Positions 9,975 through 22,111 are shown, counted from the first letter of the stretch. The stretch: DNA of 64,000 bases from Xenorhabdus bovienii SS-2004 (GCF_000027225.1 NC_013892.1:806001-870000); one strand, 5' to 3'. The notes: generated by a model from the sequence alone, not told the origin. Numbers and translations are program-made.

Positions 9975-10688
9975 TTAATATTCGGATTTAATGACTACTT
10001 CTTCCCCAAAGCGGCCAGCTTTAGGCAGAGGCTGATAAGAAGAATTTGATGCTCTCAAAATACGAATACCTCTGATATTCAGTTCATGGGCAGCAGCAAT
10101 ATCAGCATCTGCATCGCCATAGTAGAGCTTTAATTTATGTTCTTTCATCCAGCTGATTTTATTATTTTTTCCTGGATCATCACCTGCAAAAATAACGACA
10201 TTCATTTTGTCAGCAGGAATATGTAGGTCTTCCTGCAAATATTTTGTTACTGTTTCTGTTTTAGTTTTCGTACGCCCTGTAATGAAATAAATATTATCTC
10301 CCCGTTTTAAATGCATCTGAACCAATTCAATACCGATTTGTTTCGGCATACTGAATTCATCCCATTCATTATTCATTTTTTCCCAAAATGCCGGATTTTT
10401 CAGATAGCTATTGTCATTTGGTGAATATTTCAATTTACCACGATAAAAACCAGGGCTGGAAAACAATACGGTGTCATCGATATCAAACCCTATCGCCATT
10501 GGCGGCTGATCTTGCAGGCTTTTTTCAATCTGCTCTACTGAGACCCAATGTACAGCCTGACGCTGAGAAAGTTCTACTGTAGTTACCCCTGAGCTGACTG
10601 ATTCTGGCATTTGTACTTTCGCCTGTACGACACCGTTTAAGCTAAAAGCAAACGCAATGGCACTGAATACTAACGTTACTTTACGCAT
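9975..10688 (-). CDS. aphA: Class B acid phosphatase/phosphotransferase
   Basis: A 237-residue periplasmic HAD-superfamily phosphomonoesterase of the AphA (class B) family, which scavenges nucleotide monophosphates and other organic phosphates. Residues 1-23 form a Sec signal peptide ending VVQA. The catalytic DxDxT motif is seen as [11 protein letters not shown] with Asp69 and Asp71. The downstream TGRT and YYGDADADI segments match HAD motifs II-IV. It is not at this locus in E. coli, where aphA lies elsewhere, so aphA and the acetyltransferase next to it form a local insertion between ldtD and mukB. Its own terminator follows. Confidence 0.95.
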   Translation of the reverse strand: MRKVTLVFSAIAFAFSLNGVVQAKVQMPESVSSGVTTVELSQRQAVHWVSVEQIEKSLQDQPPMAIGFDIDDTVLFSSPGFYRGKLKYSPNDNSYLKNPAFWEKMNNEWDEFSMPKQIGIELVQMHLKRGDNIYFITGRTKTKTETVTKYLQEDLHIPADKMNVVIFAGDDPGKNNKISWMKEHKLKLYYGDADADIAAAHELNIRGIRILRASNSSYQPLPKAGRFGEEVVIKSEY

Positions 10689-10810
10689 CGTTATTCCTTT
10701 TTATATTAATCATAACGATGTGAGATAATAGACGTTCTTATCGCACTAAAATGAGACACACTACACAATAACACAAGGTTACAATTTATTCATAAACTCA
10801 TTATAATTCT

Positions 10811-11446
10811 TTATTTATTAAAAGAATAATAAGCTGATTCAAGGGAATCTATATCATCCCCTTTCAAATAAGGGAGCAATTTTTCCACCATATCTTCATC
10901 CAGATCATACATTTTCAACGCCAGCAATCTCGATATAACAGAAGGTTCAAAACGATATTTAATGAATCGGGCAGGATTTCCACCCACTACGGTATACGGA
11001 GAAACATCTTTCGTGACAATACTCCCCGCAGCAACAACCGCTCCCTCCCCAATCGTTACGCCAGGCATGATCATTGAACGCATACCAATCCAACACCCAT
11101 CAGACAAAATTGTATCACCGGAATGTTGATAGGATTCTTTAATACCTTCCAAAAAAGGATAGACAGAAAACCAGTCTATTCGATGAGTATGGTTGCCTCC
11201 CATCAGAATGACAGCTTCTGATGCAATACAGACATAATTTCCTATATAAAGCTTATCAACGACACCTAAAGGTTCCCATCCAAGGCTGATTTCATCACCA
11301 TGAAGATAACGGACAACACTCTTCTCAAAACTATCACTCCAGCAGTGACTATAATAACTGTGTGTGCCTTTAATCTTTATATTGGGGTTGGTTACTGTTG
11401 AATGTAAATATTCAACTTGTGACCAATGTTTTTGATTCTCATTCAT
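10811..11446 (-). CDS. CatB/Vat-type xenobiotic acetyltransferase
   Basis: A 211-residue left-handed parallel beta-helix acetyltransferase. Hexapeptide repeats run through about residues 60-160 (LYIGNYVCIASEAVILMGG, GCWIGMRSMIMPGVTIGEG, VVAAGSIVTKDV), followed by VVGGNPARFIKYRF. The family acetylates chloramphenicol (CatB) or streptogramin A (Vat) with acetyl-CoA. The HTHRIDWFSVYPF segment carries the catalytic-type histidine of that group. The natural substrate cannot be read from sequence, and many chromosomal members confer little resistance. No antibiotic cassette structure (integron attC or flanking IS) is seen around it. Confidence 0.85.
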   Translation of the reverse strand: MNENQKHWSQVEYLHSTVTNPNIKIKGTHSYYSHCWSDSFEKSVVRYLHGDEISLGWEPLGVVDKLYIGNYVCIASEAVILMGGNHTHRIDWFSVYPFLEGIKESYQHSGDTILSDGCWIGMRSMIMPGVTIGEGAVVAAGSIVTKDVSPYTVVGGNPARFIKYRFEPSVISRLLALKMYDLDEDMVEKLLPYLKGDDIDSLESAYYSFNK

Positions 11447-11769
11447 AAATAATTACCTAAAGAAGTAGTAAATTAAAAATCATTCCCTATACAGCTCAAT
11501 CGTCCTAACAAATTCTATAACTGCTTGATGGTCATGTGTTATATAGAAAAAACTGATTTTCCCCATCATACCCGATTATAAAACCCAAATCGAAAAACGA
11601 TTGGTTATTCTAAATTGGAAGAAATGCACGATAAAGTGATAGGGACTTCTATTGAACATAAATACTATGTTTAATTGGTAATCTAACTATTGAATACGGT
11701 AATCTCAGCAGGGAGGACATATCATAATATGGCCTCCCTTAAATATAGAAACATTACCCAACGCCAGAA
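11447..11769. other. Gap between acetyltransferase and mukB; short remnant frame and hairpin
   Basis: About 320 AT-rich bases. On the minus strand 11569-11480 reads a 29-residue frame (MMGKISFFYITHDHQAVIEF...) with no good ribosome-binding site. It may be a remnant and I do not recognise it. An imperfect hairpin at 11710-11739 (AGGGAGG-a-CATAT, loop CATA, ATATG-g-CCTCCCT) lies 31 bases beyond the mukB stop and may mark its 3' end, though no T-run follows on either strand. Confidence 0.4.
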
Positions 11770-14700
11770 TTACTCTGCCAAGATGGGTTGAAGCTGTTCA
11801 ATGGCGGGAGCATCCTGTCCAAAACCACGCAGACCAACAACATGCACATGTTCATGATTATTAAATATTTTACGTACTAATTTATACGTTGTACCTTTTT
11901 CCGGGCTGATGTTTTCCGGCGCTGCGATAATTAACTGCATCTGCAAACGTTCGCACAGTTCAAACAGCGTGGCGATTGATTTCGCATCCAAACGCGCCGC
12001 TTCATCAAGGAACAATAGACGGCATGGTGATATGTCTTTACCACGCAGGCGCCGTGATTCCTCTTCCCAACTCTGCACGACCATAACCAGAATTGACATC
12101 CCTGTACCAATGGCTTCACCCGTAGACAATGCCCCACTTTCAGCTTTGAGCCAACCATCAGAGCCACGGTTGACTTCAACGTCCAATTCGAGGTAGTTAC
12201 GGTAATCCAGTAATTCTTCACCAATGGTCTGCGGTAAACGCTGCCCCATGTCAATTTGTGGGTTCAGACGCTGGTAAAGTTTCGCCATCGCTTCCGAGAA
12301 AGTCAGACGCTGGCTCTTGAACAGATCCTGATGTTGCTCCTGCTGTTCAGAAAGCACATCCAGCAAGATTGAATGGCTTTCACGTACATTGACGTTCAAA
12401 CGCACTCCTCCTACCTGACCAAAAGAAACAGCCTGCAATCCCTGATTCAACATGCGAATACGGTTCTGCTCGCGCTGAATCGTCTTGCGAATGATATTGG
12501 CCACACTCTTGGAACTGATCGCCAGTTTTTGTTCACGCGCCGTTAATTCTTCCGTCAAACGAGCCAGTTCAATTTCCATCTGTTCAATGGCATCAACCGG
12601 ATCATCGGTACGGATAATATCTTGGCGGATACGCTCACGCAGATGTTGATAAACAGCAACGAAAAATTGAATTTTACGTTCTGGACGTTTGGGATCTTCA
12701 GACAAACGCAGTGCATCGCGCAGGTGTTCATTATTTGCCACCGCCAGACGCAATGCTCCCAGCGCTTTATCCGACATTGAACGCAGCTCATCTCCATTCA
12801 TATAGGCCAGTTCGCGGCGATGGAGGCGACGCTCAACACCATTATCTTTCACCAGCCGCATAACAGCACACCAGCCAGCTTTTGAAGAAACCACCTGCTC
12901 GCGTTTCTGATAATAGTCACGCTCAGTTTTACGCAATTTTTTCTGGAGGTTTTCCATTTCGGCCTCACAAAATGCGATCTGTTTCTCAAGCTGGTTGATG
13001 CGGGAACGATTGGTGCTCAAGGCAGCGTGAAGCTGATCGCGACGTTCACGGGCTCGACTTTCTGCATTCGGATCGGCCTGAACACCGATGTCTTTCATCT
13101 CCTGCTCAAGTTCCTTCAACATATCCTGCTTAGTGTCATAGGAACTCTTCAATGAGGCCAATACTTGATTAAATTGGGCGTATTGTGATTGCTGCTGGCG
13201 CAATTGTTCACGCGCGCGGCTGCGATCAGACTCCGCATGTTCAAGGCGCTGGCGCAATTTATCATTCAGATCAGCATTGTCACTGAGCATCCCCACAGAA
13301 TCGCTATAGCTGAAATGCGCACGACGCTGCACCACTTCCGTCAAAGCAAAAGCTTGCTGTTTCGCTTTATTCTGGGTGTGTTTCGCCGTCTCATAATCCT
13401 GCTTCAACTGCTCATGCTGCTGTGGATCACTTTGCAGGACAGAAACCAACGGTTCGAGTTTGTTCAGTGCATGACTATGCTGTTGCAGAAAACGAGCCGC
13501 ATCTTGTGCTTCACTCATTTCTTCACGCACCGTTTCCACACGGTCAATCAGCGTTTCATCCAGCAAGAGGGTAATTTGTGGGATCAGGCGGTTCAGCGCT
13601 GACAGACTCTCTTTTACCTGAACCAGTTTCTGGTGATGCTGTTGAGTCTGTGCTTCAAATTGAGAGAGTTCGCGCTCCAGTTCAATTCGCTGCTGATTCA
13701 AGCTACGAATATCAGCTTCTGGATCGTCATCAAATGCAACTGACAGATGTTTGCCCACAAAACGGCTGAAAGCCTGATAGGCGCGCTGGATTTTCTGGAC
13801 GTCAAACGAAAGCGTTGCATAGCGTTCTGCCAGCGTATCACGTTCAAAATTCAGTATTTCCAGGCGATTTTCCCTTGCAGCCCTTCCAAACAGCGGAACG
13901 TCAGGATAACGGGAATAACGCCACTGACGATCCGATGATTTTACCAGAACAGCATTTTTCCGCTCTTCGAAATCTAAGACGCTATCATCAAAGGATTGCG
14001 GATCGCCTTCAATCAGATAAAGATCTTCCGGGCAATCTTCCAGTGCTTCCAGATGTGGACTTACCAACGAAAGATCCGGCACAACGATAGCGTGGCGGGC
14101 TGGCCCGTACAATGCGGAGAAATAAGGCGCATCATCAATGGTGATGTCATCATAAATTTCTGACAGCAAAACACCACCAAAACGTTCCGCCAATGCAAGC
14201 AATCTACTGTCTTCGGCACCACTTGGCTGGCTCAAACGCTCAATATGCTTTTCAAGCTCACGTTTCTGTGCTGACACATCATCACGTTCGACGGTAGTTT
14301 CGCGTTCTTGCTCCAACAATTGTTGCATGTATTCAGTGACATCATTGGCACTTTCGAACGTTTCACCGCTCTGCTCACAAAGTTGGTTCAATGCATCCTG
14401 TGCCGTCAGCCAAACTGGTGCTCGTGTTGTCAATCCCTGAATTTTCTGCTTAAGCTGTTCCAGCTGCTGACGCATCTGCATACGGCGCTCGCCGCTTTCA
14501 CTGGCATTCAGGCTTAACTCTTCCGAGCGGGCTTCCAATTCGCCCTGCAACGCTTCTAAATCTTCCGGTTGGTACTGCTGGTTGTGGCGCTTACAGAATT
14601 CCCCCAGTAAGCGCTCTGCATTTTGCTGGCTGTTCAGACGCTGTTCCAATTCAGCTAATTGAATACGCAGAGGCTGAACACGATCCGCCAGATGGCGTTG

Positions 14701-16221
14701 GGATGGCCATTCGCGCAGTACTTCACGGGCACTTTGCCATGCTGAGCTACGGCTCACCTCACCAACAATATTTTTCACCAGTTGATAAGCCTGCTCAAAC
14801 TGACTATGGGCAGCATCTGCCACACTCAGCTTCTGCTCCAGCGCCAGCAAGGTTTCAGTCGCCTGTTGTTCTTTGGCCTGATAGGTTTCCTGCCACTCAT
14901 CAGCATTATCTATCAATAAATCCGGGAGCTGACAAAGCTCACGGGCACGTTCCAGTGCTTGCAGCGCCTGTTGATATTGGATCGAGCGAGTTTGTTGAAC
15001 ATCCAACGCCTGCTGATAGTCAGCAAGCTGGCTTTTTAATTCATCAACTTCCTGTTCAGCCGCCTCAGACACGGCGTCATATTCTGCCTGTAACTCTTTC
15101 GCTTCTTCGACAACTTCAGTCTGTTCTTCCAGGCGATAAGTCAGTTCTTCAATATCTCCTTGATAACGATCTATTTTCTCCTGCTGACGCATGGCTGTCT
15201 GAACTAAATTCAGATGATCGCTAGCCGCCTGATAATCCATCTCCAAATCAGAAGACGCACCACTCTGCTCTGTAAGCTCCCGTGCTATTTCGACATGGCG
15301 ATACTGTTCAGCCACTAATTGACGGCGGCTACCAAATAACTCACTACGCAAAGCCAAGGCTTCATCTAGGTGGATACGGCGCTCATTGGTATGACGCATG
15401 TAGTCAGCAGAAACATAAGCTGTCGCTTCCGTGATGAGATGTTTAAACAGATCGCGATCAGATTGGGTAACGCGGATTGCTTCCAGCGTGATGCGGTTTT
15501 CACGCAGTGCCGCTTCCATGTCCTGAAACGCTTTTCTAACGCCGCTGTTTTCTGGCAGTAAATAATCACGCAGTGAGCGAGTGATCGCGCTGGAAATACC
15601 ACCATATAATGATGCTTCTATCAGACGGTAAAACTTACTACGATCACTGGCCGAACGCAGACGTTTTGGAATCACCCCCAAATCAAACATCAGGGAATGG
15701 TAATCGGTGATAGAGTTAAATTGTTTGAACTGAACACCTTCCATCTCATCAAGGCGCTCTTTCAGCTCATTTAATGGCAGAACCCGCGCCTGACGTTCGC
15801 CAATGTTTTCGGTCAATAACTGCGTTGGCTGTATCGATGCAGGGACACCCTGGATCATGAATGGTTTGATATCAACCTTGCGGTCGCGCCCGGCAACCTG
15901 CTGTAAGCGAACCCCCGCAATGATCCGCTGGTGGCGGGAGTTAACGACATCCAGTGTAGAATAACAGACCCCGGCACGCAGTTTACCGTGCAAGCCTTTA
16001 TCACGGGAGCCACTGGTTGCGCCCGCTTCCGTGGTGTTTCGGAAATGAAGCAGCGTCAAGTCAGGGATCAACGCTGTTACAAACGCCGCCATCGTGGTGG
16101 ATTTACCTGCACCATTACCACCGGATAAGGTGGTCACGAGTTCGTCAAGATCAAACGTTCTGGCAAAAAAACCGTTCCAGTTAACTAGCGTCAGTGAGCG
16201 AAATTTACCGCGTTCAATCAT
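11770..16221 (-). CDS. mukB: Chromosome partition protein MukB (SMC-like ATPase)
   Basis: A 1483-residue SMC-like ATPase, the core of the MukBEF condensin that organises and segregates the nucleoid. The N-terminal head has Walker [10 protein letters not shown] (residues 34-42). Two long coiled coils (about 240-665 and 785-1150) flank the hinge. The C-terminal head has the signature [13 protein letters not shown] and Walker [14 protein letters not shown]. The length matches E. coli MukB (about 1486). The ATG overlaps the mukE stop (ATGA), so translation is coupled in the cmoM-mukF-mukE-mukB operon. Confidence 0.98.
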   Translation of the reverse strand: MIERGKFRSLTLVNWNGFFARTFDLDELVTTLSGGNGAGKSTTMAAFVTALIPDLTLLHFRNTTEAGATSGSRDKGLHGKLRAGVCYSTLDVVNSRHQRIIAGVRLQQVAGRDRKVDIKPFMIQGVPASIQPTQLLTENIGERQARVLPLNELKERLDEMEGVQFKQFNSITDYHSLMFDLGVIPKRLRSASDRSKFYRLIEASLYGGISSAITRSLRDYLLPENSGVRKAFQDMEAALRENRITLEAIRVTQSDRDLFKHLITEATAYVSADYMRHTNERRIHLDEALALRSELFGSRRQLVAEQYRHVEIARELTEQSGASSDLEMDYQAASDHLNLVQTAMRQQEKIDRYQGDIEELTYRLEEQTEVVEEAKELQAEYDAVSEAAEQEVDELKSQLADYQQALDVQQTRSIQYQQALQALERARELCQLPDLLIDNADEWQETYQAKEQQATETLLALEQKLSVADAAHSQFEQAYQLVKNIVGEVSRSSAWQSAREVLREWPSQRHLADRVQPLRIQLAELEQRLNSQQNAERLLGEFCKRHNQQYQPEDLEALQGELEARSEELSLNASESGERRMQMRQQLEQLKQKIQGLTTRAPVWLTAQDALNQLCEQSGETFESANDVTEYMQQLLEQERETTVERDDVSAQKRELEKHIERLSQPSGAEDSRLLALAERFGGVLLSEIYDDITIDDAPYFSALYGPARHAIVVPDLSLVSPHLEALEDCPEDLYLIEGDPQSFDDSVLDFEERKNAVLVKSSDRQWRYSRYPDVPLFGRAARENRLEILNFERDTLAERYATLSFDVQKIQRAYQAFSRFVGKHLSVAFDDDPEADIRSLNQQRIELERELSQFEAQTQQHHQKLVQVKESLSALNRLIPQITLLLDETLIDRVETVREEMSEAQDAARFLQQHSHALNKLEPLVSVLQSDPQQHEQLKQDYETAKHTQNKAKQQAFALTEVVQRRAHFSYSDSVGMLSDNADLNDKLRQRLEHAESDRSRAREQLRQQQSQYAQFNQVLASLKSSYDTKQDMLKELEQEMKDIGVQADPNAESRARERRDQLHAALSTNRSRINQLEKQIAFCEAEMENLQKKLRKTERDYYQKREQVVSSKAGWCAVMRLVKDNGVERRLHRRELAYMNGDELRSMSDKALGALRLAVANNEHLRDALRLSEDPKRPERKIQFFVAVYQHLRERIRQDIIRTDDPVDAIEQMEIELARLTEELTAREQKLAISSKSVANIIRKTIQREQNRIRMLNQGLQAVSFGQVGGVRLNVNVRESHSILLDVLSEQQEQHQDLFKSQRLTFSEAMAKLYQRLNPQIDMGQRLPQTIGEELLDYRNYLELDVEVNRGSDGWLKAESGALSTGEAIGTGMSILVMVVQSWEEESRRLRGKDISPCRLLFLDEAARLDAKSIATLFELCERLQMQLIIAAPENISPEKGTTYKLVRKIFNNHEHVHVVGLRGFGQDAPAIEQLQPILAE

Positions 16222-16940
16222 GACTGTTCATCCTCCGCACCTTCTGCTGAATGCTCTGATACTTCTTCGTGTTCATTATCTTCCTGCGATAAATTGCCTT
16301 CCACCGACATCGCTTCACCATCACGGATCATTCGTAATTGTGCTTCACGTGGGTTGTCACCACTACGTACATCTGCTCCAAAGCGGAATACCGTTTCAGT
16401 AATCGTAAATTTATTGCTGTCATTCTGCAGGAAATAGACCATTCCCAAACGGCGCAGGCGGTTTAGGGAAGTTCGTGCTTTTTCCTGTAGTTTTTGTTTA
16501 TCCAGATCGGAGCCTGTCGAACGTTGGTTCACCAATTTCATCAGTTTACTTTCGTCAGCGAGCGACAATAGCTCGTCATACAGTTCCTGAAAGGTAAATA
16601 TTCCCTGATTGGACAGACGTTCAGGGCTGAGATAGAGGTAACACAGGATTTTACCTACCATCATGTCCATTTCAGACAGAACAGATCGAGGGATCAGCGT
16701 CGTTGAGCGTGGACGCAGGTAGAAAAAACCTTCTGGTGCACGGATTAACTCAACATTATAGCGAGCATAAAACGTTTCCAGCTCCTCCTGAAAATCCATC
16801 AGGAAAGCATGATTATCAAGATCATCCATCCCAATGTGACGCCCTGAACGAAGCTGGCTGTCTAATTCAGGAAAAAGTGTGTTGGATAATGCCTGAGCCA
16901 GTTTGACCGGCATAAATTGTTCAATATGTGTCGATGACAT
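16218..16940 (-). CDS. mukE: Chromosome partition protein MukE
   Basis: A 240-residue winged-helix (KITE) subunit that bridges MukF and the MukB head and regulates its ATPase. I start at the ATG at 16940 ([18 protein letters not shown]), the family start. A longer frame from 16967 would add nine foreign residues. The stretch [20 protein letters not shown] is nearly identical to E. coli. The C-terminal tail is acidic. It overlaps the end of mukF by 20 bases and abuts mukB by ATGA. Confidence 0.97.
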   Translation of the reverse strand: MSSTHIEQFMPVKLAQALSNTLFPELDSQLRSGRHIGMDDLDNHAFLMDFQEELETFYARYNVELIRAPEGFFYLRPRSTTLIPRSVLSEMDMMVGKILCYLYLSPERLSNQGIFTFQELYDELLSLADESKLMKLVNQRSTGSDLDKQKLQEKARTSLNRLRRLGMVYFLQNDSNKFTITETVFRFGADVRSGDNPREAQLRMIRDGEAMSVEGNLSQEDNEHEEVSEHSAEGAEDEQS

Positions 16941-18243
16941 GTGCCTGCACCTTGGCTCCGTAATCATTAATCGCTAACCATTCCGCTGGCAACCCAGAGA
17001 AATCCGCTTCTGCAACGCCCAGCCGTACTGCCTGATCCACCAGAATACGCGCCACATCGAAATGGCGGTTATGTGGATATTGAGCAAGATAATCGCGCAG
17101 TACTGCCCCCAAATCTAATGGGAGCCTGGCCTGCTGGTAGACCGCCAGAGCCTGCTCCACCATCTCGGCCAATTGTTCGTTGATTTCACTAAATTCTTCA
17201 TATTCCATGTCTGGCGGTAATTCTCCCATTACCTCTTCATTGCGCAATGTCAGTTCTTCGTCGCGCATATCCAGCAAACGCTCTGCATTGGCGATGGTCA
17301 GCACCCACGGATGATCAAAATAGTGTTGGATAGATTGGCGGAGACGTTGAGCAAATATGCGGTTCTTATCCATATCGATAGCGGTACGGATAAATTTGTG
17401 AACGTGGCGATCATAGCCAATCCAGAGATCGATAGCCTGTTGCCCCCAACTAATAATGCGGTCGAGTTTACTTTGCAGATCAAAAACCAGTTTATCCACC
17501 AATTCTAAGCCACCGCTACCCATATTAGCATCCTGAATACGCAGTAGATTGGCCTGTAATTTATCACCAGCAGCTTCCAACGTATCCTGAAGCTCTCTCA
17601 ATGTACCTGACGTTTCAGACAGTAAATGCTCGCAATTAGCGATAGCAGCCTGCCAATCTTGATTGAGGAGCGCAGCAATGTCTATTTTTACGCTGTTTTG
17701 CTGTTCATCCATAGTACGCTGTGACATATCGATGCTGTCAAAAATTTCAGCGACGGAATATTTGAGCGGCGCAAAAACATTGCGGTGCCAATGGAACTCA
17801 TCGCCACCTTCTTCAGCAGCTTCAGCCGCCCGATGTAGTTCGTTGGCGACAATGGATAACTGCATGGAAAGGCGCAACGTGGAAAATTCGCGCTGGCGAA
17901 TATAATAATCACTGATGCCAATACCCAATGGCGTCAAGCGATAAATAGCATTGCCATCCGCTAATTCACTGGTAAAGCGATTAATCAGCTTTTGGCGTAC
18001 CATATCGTTAATGGCATTATTCGCCCGGACAGCAACCGCCTCTGACGTTTGCTCAAAACCTTTGCAAACTTCACGGAACGCATCAACCAACTCTCCCTCG
18101 CTCATTTCGCCATCAAAACGTTCACTGTTCAGCACTGAGATTGCCATCAAAAAAGCCAAGCGTTCCGGTGGCAATGAAATCGAAAAATCATTCTTTCTGG
18201 CCCAGGACACAAGTTCAGGAACAGTCTGGGAATATTCACTCAT
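16921..18243 (-). CDS. mukF: Chromosome partition protein MukF (kleisin)
   Basis: A 440-residue kleisin of the MukBEF condensin. It dimerises through its N-terminal winged-helix domain and bridges MukB heads through its middle and C-terminal parts. It opens [20 protein letters not shown], as in E. coli MukF, and has the same length. The ATG overlaps the cmoM stop (ATGA at 18243-18240), showing tight coupling in the order cmoM-mukF-mukE-mukB. Confidence 0.97.
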   Translation of the reverse strand: MSEYSQTVPELVSWARKNDFSISLPPERLAFLMAISVLNSERFDGEMSEGELVDAFREVCKGFEQTSEAVAVRANNAINDMVRQKLINRFTSELADGNAIYRLTPLGIGISDYYIRQREFSTLRLSMQLSIVANELHRAAEAAEEGGDEFHWHRNVFAPLKYSVAEIFDSIDMSQRTMDEQQNSVKIDIAALLNQDWQAAIANCEHLLSETSGTLRELQDTLEAAGDKLQANLLRIQDANMGSGGLELVDKLVFDLQSKLDRIISWGQQAIDLWIGYDRHVHKFIRTAIDMDKNRIFAQRLRQSIQHYFDHPWVLTIANAERLLDMRDEELTLRNEEVMGELPPDMEYEEFSEINEQLAEMVEQALAVYQQARLPLDLGAVLRDYLAQYPHNRHFDVARILVDQAVRLGVAEADFSGLPAEWLAINDYGAKVQAHVIDTY

Positions 18244-19025
18244 AATTCACTCTTTAAAGTCGGCTTGCGTGCCATCACATGAATGTAACGCCCCAGGCTG
18301 ATATAGGGCTCCTGTCTGCAATAACGTTGTTCAAGTTCAAGCAACGCCGGAAAATCTGTATTTTGTAATTGGCGGCTTTGCAGGTAGTCGTGAAAAACCC
18401 TGACACCTGTTTTGCCTGTTATTTCCATATTGAGTTCAGTAAGCCACTGATATACCTGTTCGGGTACTAATGGGTTCTGTGGCGATAAAGAACGCTTTCG
18501 GCGACGCTGAATATTTGGCGTTGCCAAATGAAAGTTACCCAAGATGGCATTACGCATGACCAGTCCATTAGCATTATAAAACATTAATGAAAGTGCTCCA
18601 CCGGGTGTTATTATCTCCCCCAATGTTTCTATTGCATCTTTTTGGTCAGTGATCCATTCCAATACAGCATGAAATAGAATTAAATCGACGGGTTGTTTAA
18701 TGTGTTGACGAATATCCTGTACCGGGCTTTGAATAAATTGCATCTGATGGAGAACACCCCGCTCTTGTGCATTACATTTCGCCCGCAAGATCATTTCTTC
18801 AGAGAGGTCACATAATATGACCTTATGGCCTAATGCAGCCAATTGGCAAGCCATGTTTCCTTCACCGCCTCCCGCATCCAAAATGCGCAGAGGGCGTTGA
18901 GGTAAATGATTCAGCAATTCGTTGATATCCTGCCAGACAACGGCCTGCCTGATTTTACCCTTGGTTGTGCCGTAAATATTACGTGAAAATTTGTCTGCAA
19001 TATCATCGAAATTGCGATCCCGCAT
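18240..19025 (-). CDS. cmoM: tRNA 5-carboxymethoxyuridine methyltransferase CmoM (SmtA)
   Basis: A 261-residue SAM-dependent methyltransferase that methylates cmo5U34 to mcmo5U34 in some tRNAs. The start at the ATG at 19025 ([20 protein letters not shown]) matches the E. coli protein and has GTGAGG nine bases upstream; a GTG at 19040 overlaps that ribosome-binding site and is rejected. The SAM-binding glycine motif is LDAGGGEGN (about residue 50), followed by ILCDLS and the post-motif FHAVLEW. It is first in the muk operon; elyC diverges upstream. Confidence 0.95.
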   Translation of the reverse strand: MRDRNFDDIADKFSRNIYGTTKGKIRQAVVWQDINELLNHLPQRPLRILDAGGGEGNMACQLAALGHKVILCDLSEEMILRAKCNAQERGVLHQMQFIQSPVQDIRQHIKQPVDLILFHAVLEWITDQKDAIETLGEIITPGGALSLMFYNANGLVMRNAILGNFHLATPNIQRRRKRSLSPQNPLVPEQVYQWLTELNMEITGKTGVRVFHDYLQSRQLQNTDFPALLELEQRYCRQEPYISLGRYIHVMARKPTLKSEL

Positions 19026-19178
19026 GAAAAACTGCCTCACTGATAAGCTAAGTTTAATTTATTTATTGAGTAATAATGCTGGCTACTGTTATTTTGGCAC
19101 AGTAATCATTGAATTCACTACTTTTAGCCCTAAATTCGACCCCGGGCGGCTATAATTCCACCAAACCAAGGCCAATCA

Positions 19179-19985
19179 ATGTTATTTCTGCTTAAAAAAT
19201 ATGTTGGCGCGCTATTAATGCCTTTGCCTTTGATTATTCTTGTTTCTTTGACAGCCCTGCTATTTCTGTGGTTCACCCGCTGGCAAAAAACGGGTAAAGC
19301 TTTACTGTCACTGAGTTGGCTTGCGCTACTTTTATTTAGTTTACAGCCGATTGCTGACAAACTTTTACTTCCTATCGAGGGGAAGTATGTTCAACGCTAC
19401 GAGCCTGACAAAGCATATATTGCCCCCGTAAAATATATTGTTGTTCTCGGTGGCGGTTTCACTTACAACCCACAATGGGCGCCCAGTGCCAACCTTATCA
19501 GTAATAGTCTGCCCAGAGTCACCGAAGGTATTCGGTTATATCACCTTAATCCTGGCACTAAAATGATTTTTACGGGTGGTAAAGGTGTTAACTCAATCAG
19601 TAGTGCTGAAATCGCTGCTATGGTAGCACAATCTTTGGGAATTCCTGTAGAAGACACGATTGCATTAAGAGAGCCTTTAGATACGGAAGAGGAAGCCGCT
19701 GAAGTTGAAAAAGTGCTTGGGCAACAACCTTTTATTCTGGTCACTTCCGCCAATCATATGGAACGGTCGCTCAAGTTCTTCGAACGGCGTGGTATGCACC
19801 CTATCGCCGGCCCTGCCAATCAACTGGCTGTGACAACTCCATTGTATGCATGGGAAAAATACATTCCATCCGCCTATTATTTTTCACATACAGAACGAGC
19901 TTGGTATGAAACGTTGGGTAAAATCTGGCAGGCAATAAAGCCAGTAACTAAAGAGGCAGCAACCGAAAAAACAGAAAACTCTTAA
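19179..19985 (+). CDS. elyC: Envelope biogenesis factor ElyC (YcbC, DUF218)
   Basis: A 268-residue inner-membrane protein with two N-terminal transmembrane segments (about residues 9-32 and 41-58) and a periplasmic DUF218 domain (YIVVLGGGFTYNP..., IFTGGKG, ILVTSANHMERS). E. coli ElyC is needed for normal peptidoglycan assembly at low temperature, probably through undecaprenyl-phosphate carrier metabolism. It is divergent from cmoM across a 150-base promoter region and is followed by a strong bidirectional terminator facing kdsB. Confidence 0.93.
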   Translation: MLFLLKKYVGALLMPLPLIILVSLTALLFLWFTRWQKTGKALLSLSWLALLLFSLQPIADKLLLPIEGKYVQRYEPDKAYIAPVKYIVVLGGGFTYNPQWAPSANLISNSLPRVTEGIRLYHLNPGTKMIFTGGKGVNSISSAEIAAMVAQSLGIPVEDTIALREPLDTEEEAAEVEKVLGQQPFILVTSANHMERSLKFFERRGMHPIAGPANQLAVTTPLYAWEKYIPSAYYFSHTERAWYETLGKIWQAIKPVTKEAATEKTENS

Positions 19986-20017
19986 TAGAAAACAGTGAGA
20001 GTCGGAATCATACTGAA

Positions 20018-20051
20018 AAAAGAGAATGCCGCAGAAGCGGCATTCTCTTTT
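20018..20051. terminator. Bidirectional terminator between elyC and kdsB
   Basis: A 15-bp perfect stem, AAAAGAGAATGCCGC (20018-20032) with GCGGCATTCTCTTTT (20037-20051), with the tetraloop AGAA. The A and T flanks serve both converging genes. Confidence 0.95.
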
Positions 20052-20074
20052 GACTGTTATACCGGATAACGTGT

Positions 20075-20824
20075 TCAGCACTCAGCAAAGGTTTTTCTGA
20101 CGGCTTCCAAATCTTCAGGTGTATCTACCCCTGCACCTGGCGCTTGTAGCGCTTTGGCGACATGAATTTTCTCACCGTACCAAAGCACCCGCAGTTGTTC
20201 GAGCATCTCAATGCTTTCCAATGGGCTTGGCGCCCACTGCACGTAGCGACGGATAAACCCTGCCCGATATGCATAAAGCCCGATATGGCGCAGGAAGTTA
20301 TCCCCGACTGTTTCTTTTGACTGCATAAAGCGATCACGTTCCCACGGGATCGTGGCGCGTGAGAAATAGAGCGCATAACCTTGCGCATCCATCACAACTT
20401 TTACAGTGTTAGGGTTAAATGCTTCTTCTGCATCTTGGATCTGTACTGCAAGTGTTGCCATTCCAGCATCACTTTCTGCCAGATTATCGGCGACCTGCTT
20501 GATGATTTGTTCTGGGATAAGTGGCTCATCACCTTGAACATTCACGATGATTTCGTCATCAGAAAATTGGTATTGATCAATGACTTCAGCTAAACGCTCT
20601 GTACCTGAATGGTGATGCGCACTTGTCATGCAAGCTTCACCGCCTGCGGCAGTGACGGCATCAAAAACGGCTTGGTTATCTGTCGCCACAATCACCCGAT
20701 TAGCACCGGAGCGGATAGCCCGTTCCATAACGCGCACAATCATTGGCTTGCCATGAATATCAGCCAGCGGTTTTCCGGGCAGGCGAGTTGAAGCAAAACG
20801 CGCTGGGATGATAACGGTAAACAT
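20075..20824 (-). CDS. kdsB: CMP-KDO synthetase
   Basis: A 249-residue 3-deoxy-manno-octulosonate cytidylyltransferase that activates KDO with CTP for attachment to lipid A. The nucleotide-binding start [19 protein letters not shown] is diagnostic, and NVQGDEPLI supplies the metal/nucleotide contacts. It lies in the order lpxK-ycaR-kdsB (minus strand), all serving the lipopolysaccharide inner core. The ycaR stop is three bases upstream, so the two genes are translationally close. Confidence 0.97.
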   Translation of the reverse strand: MFTVIIPARFASTRLPGKPLADIHGKPMIVRVMERAIRSGANRVIVATDNQAVFDAVTAAGGEACMTSAHHHSGTERLAEVIDQYQFSDDEIIVNVQGDEPLIPEQIIKQVADNLAESDAGMATLAVQIQDAEEAFNPNTVKVVMDAQGYALYFSRATIPWERDRFMQSKETVGDNFLRHIGLYAYRAGFIRRYVQWAPSPLESIEMLEQLRVLWYGEKIHVAKALQAPGAGVDTPEDLEAVRKTFAEC

Positions 20825-20827
20825 GAA

Positions 20828-21007
20828 TTATTTTTCTTCCTCTGCTGGCAGGGCCCGTGCTTCATTTTCTAACAGAACAGGAATGCCATCACGGACGGGA
20901 AAAGCGAGGCGGTCAAGTTTGCAAATCAGTTCAAAGTTTTCTTTATCGTAATTAAGCTTACCGTAACATACCGGACAAGCAATGATTTCGAGTAAACGGT
21001 GATCCAT
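20828..21007 (-). CDS. ycaR: YcaR/Trm112-like small zinc-ribbon protein
   Basis: A 59-residue protein ([18 protein letters not shown]...). It has the CPVC knuckle of the UPF0434/Trm112 family and a second, incomplete metal site ([19 protein letters not shown]). In E. coli ycaR lies between lpxK/ycaQ and kdsB, as here. Its role is not established. It ends three bases before the kdsB start, suggesting one transcript. Confidence 0.93.
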   Translation of the reverse strand: MDHRLLEIIACPVCYGKLNYDKENFELICKLDRLAFPVRDGIPVLLENEARALPAEEEK

Positions 21008-21115
21008 ATATCCCCCAAATGACGGGCTTCGAATTTAATGCGGTTCAGAATACCACAAGCTATGTATCACCGTTAACTCTGTTATTTTGTTGAATGCTGT
21101 GATGATTTACCAAGA

Positions 21116-22111
21116 TTATCTGCGCATATTCAATTTAGGAAGTAAAGCACAAATTTCATCCAGCATTTTTTGCTCTTTTTCTTCTGGAAAATGTGCAGAA
21201 ACCGGTAAATACCACCAATTAGGCTGAGCGAATTGGAAACATTTAACTGCATCTTTTTCTGTCATCAGCAAATTCTGCCCATCATCGGTCAGAGCCGACA
21301 ATTGAGTTTTATCATAAGATTGATGATCAGCAAAAGCGTGTGTTTCCTGCAAAACAGCTCCCAACTGCTGCAAAGTTGCAAAAAAACGCGGTGGATGACC
21401 AATACCCGCCATTGCCACCCCATTGGGAATATCACTGACCTGACGCGATTCTCCCGTCAGCAGGTTAATCGCCAGTTCACCTTTTAATGTCATGGGCAAT
21501 TCGCCTGTTTCCGGCACTCCCCCATTAACAATAATGGTATTAACCGTATTTAGACGACCAGCGAGTTCCCGCATCGGCCCTGCCGGTAACCAGCAGCCAT
21601 TACCGAAGCGACGGATACCATCAATGACCACAATTTCATAATCACGCTGTAAGGCATAATGTTGGAGGCCATCATCGGTGATGATAATATCGACGGGGAA
21701 ATGCATTAATAACGCCTTGATAGCGTCGGCGCGTTTCGGTGCGACCGCAACAGGTGCACCAGTACGGCGATGAATCAAAACTGGCTCATCTCCCGCTTGT
21801 GCCGTTGTCACTTCACCTGTTATCAACAGTGGGTAATGTTCCGCTTTCCCGCCATAACCGCGAGAAACAACACCAATCTGATAGCCTGTTCGCTGCAATT
21901 GTTCAACCAACCAAATGACGATTGGTGTTTTGCCATTCCCTCCTGCCGTCAAGTTACCCACTACAACAACAGGTACAGGCGCTTTCCAGGAACGGATCAA
22001 CCCCAGTTTATAGCCTAAACAACGCAGACCGCTTATCAGCCCATAAAGGGCTGACAGTGGCAATAACAAGATGTAAAGCCATGAACGGCCGGACCATATG
22101 CGTTCAATCAT
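21116..22111 (-). CDS. lpxK: Tetraacyldisaccharide 4'-kinase LpxK
   Basis: A 331-residue membrane-associated P-loop kinase that phosphorylates the lipid A disaccharide at the 4' position (sixth step of the Raetz pathway). An N-terminal amphipathic/transmembrane segment (about residues 10-30) is followed by Walker [12 protein letters not shown] (residues 52-62) and IITDDGLQH. The ATG overlaps the msbA stop (ATGA), the usual msbA-lpxK coupling. Confidence 0.97.
   Translation of the reverse strand: MIERIWSGRSWLYILLLPLSALYGLISGLRCLGYKLGLIRSWKAPVPVVVVGNLTAGGNGKTPIVIWLVEQLQRTGYQIGVVSRGYGGKAEHYPLLITGEVTTAQAGDEPVLIHRRTGAPVAVAPKRADAIKALLMHFPVDIIITDDGLQHYALQRDYEIVVIDGIRRFGNGCWLPAGPMRELAGRLNTVNTIIVNGGVPETGELPMTLKGELAINLLTGESRQVSDIPNGVAMAGIGHPPRFFATLQQLGAVLQETHAFADHQSYDKTQLSALTDDGQNLLMTEKDAVKCFQFAQPNWWYLPVSAHFPEEKEQKMLDEICALLPKLNMRR

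Noticed and set aside
13189..13602. A 137-codon plus-strand frame opposite mukB
   Set aside because: Same explanation: a mirror of a long biased gene.
14703..15224. A 173-codon plus-strand frame inside mukB
   Set aside because: It is antisense to coiled-coil codons of a certain gene and shows no family resemblance or ribosome-binding site.
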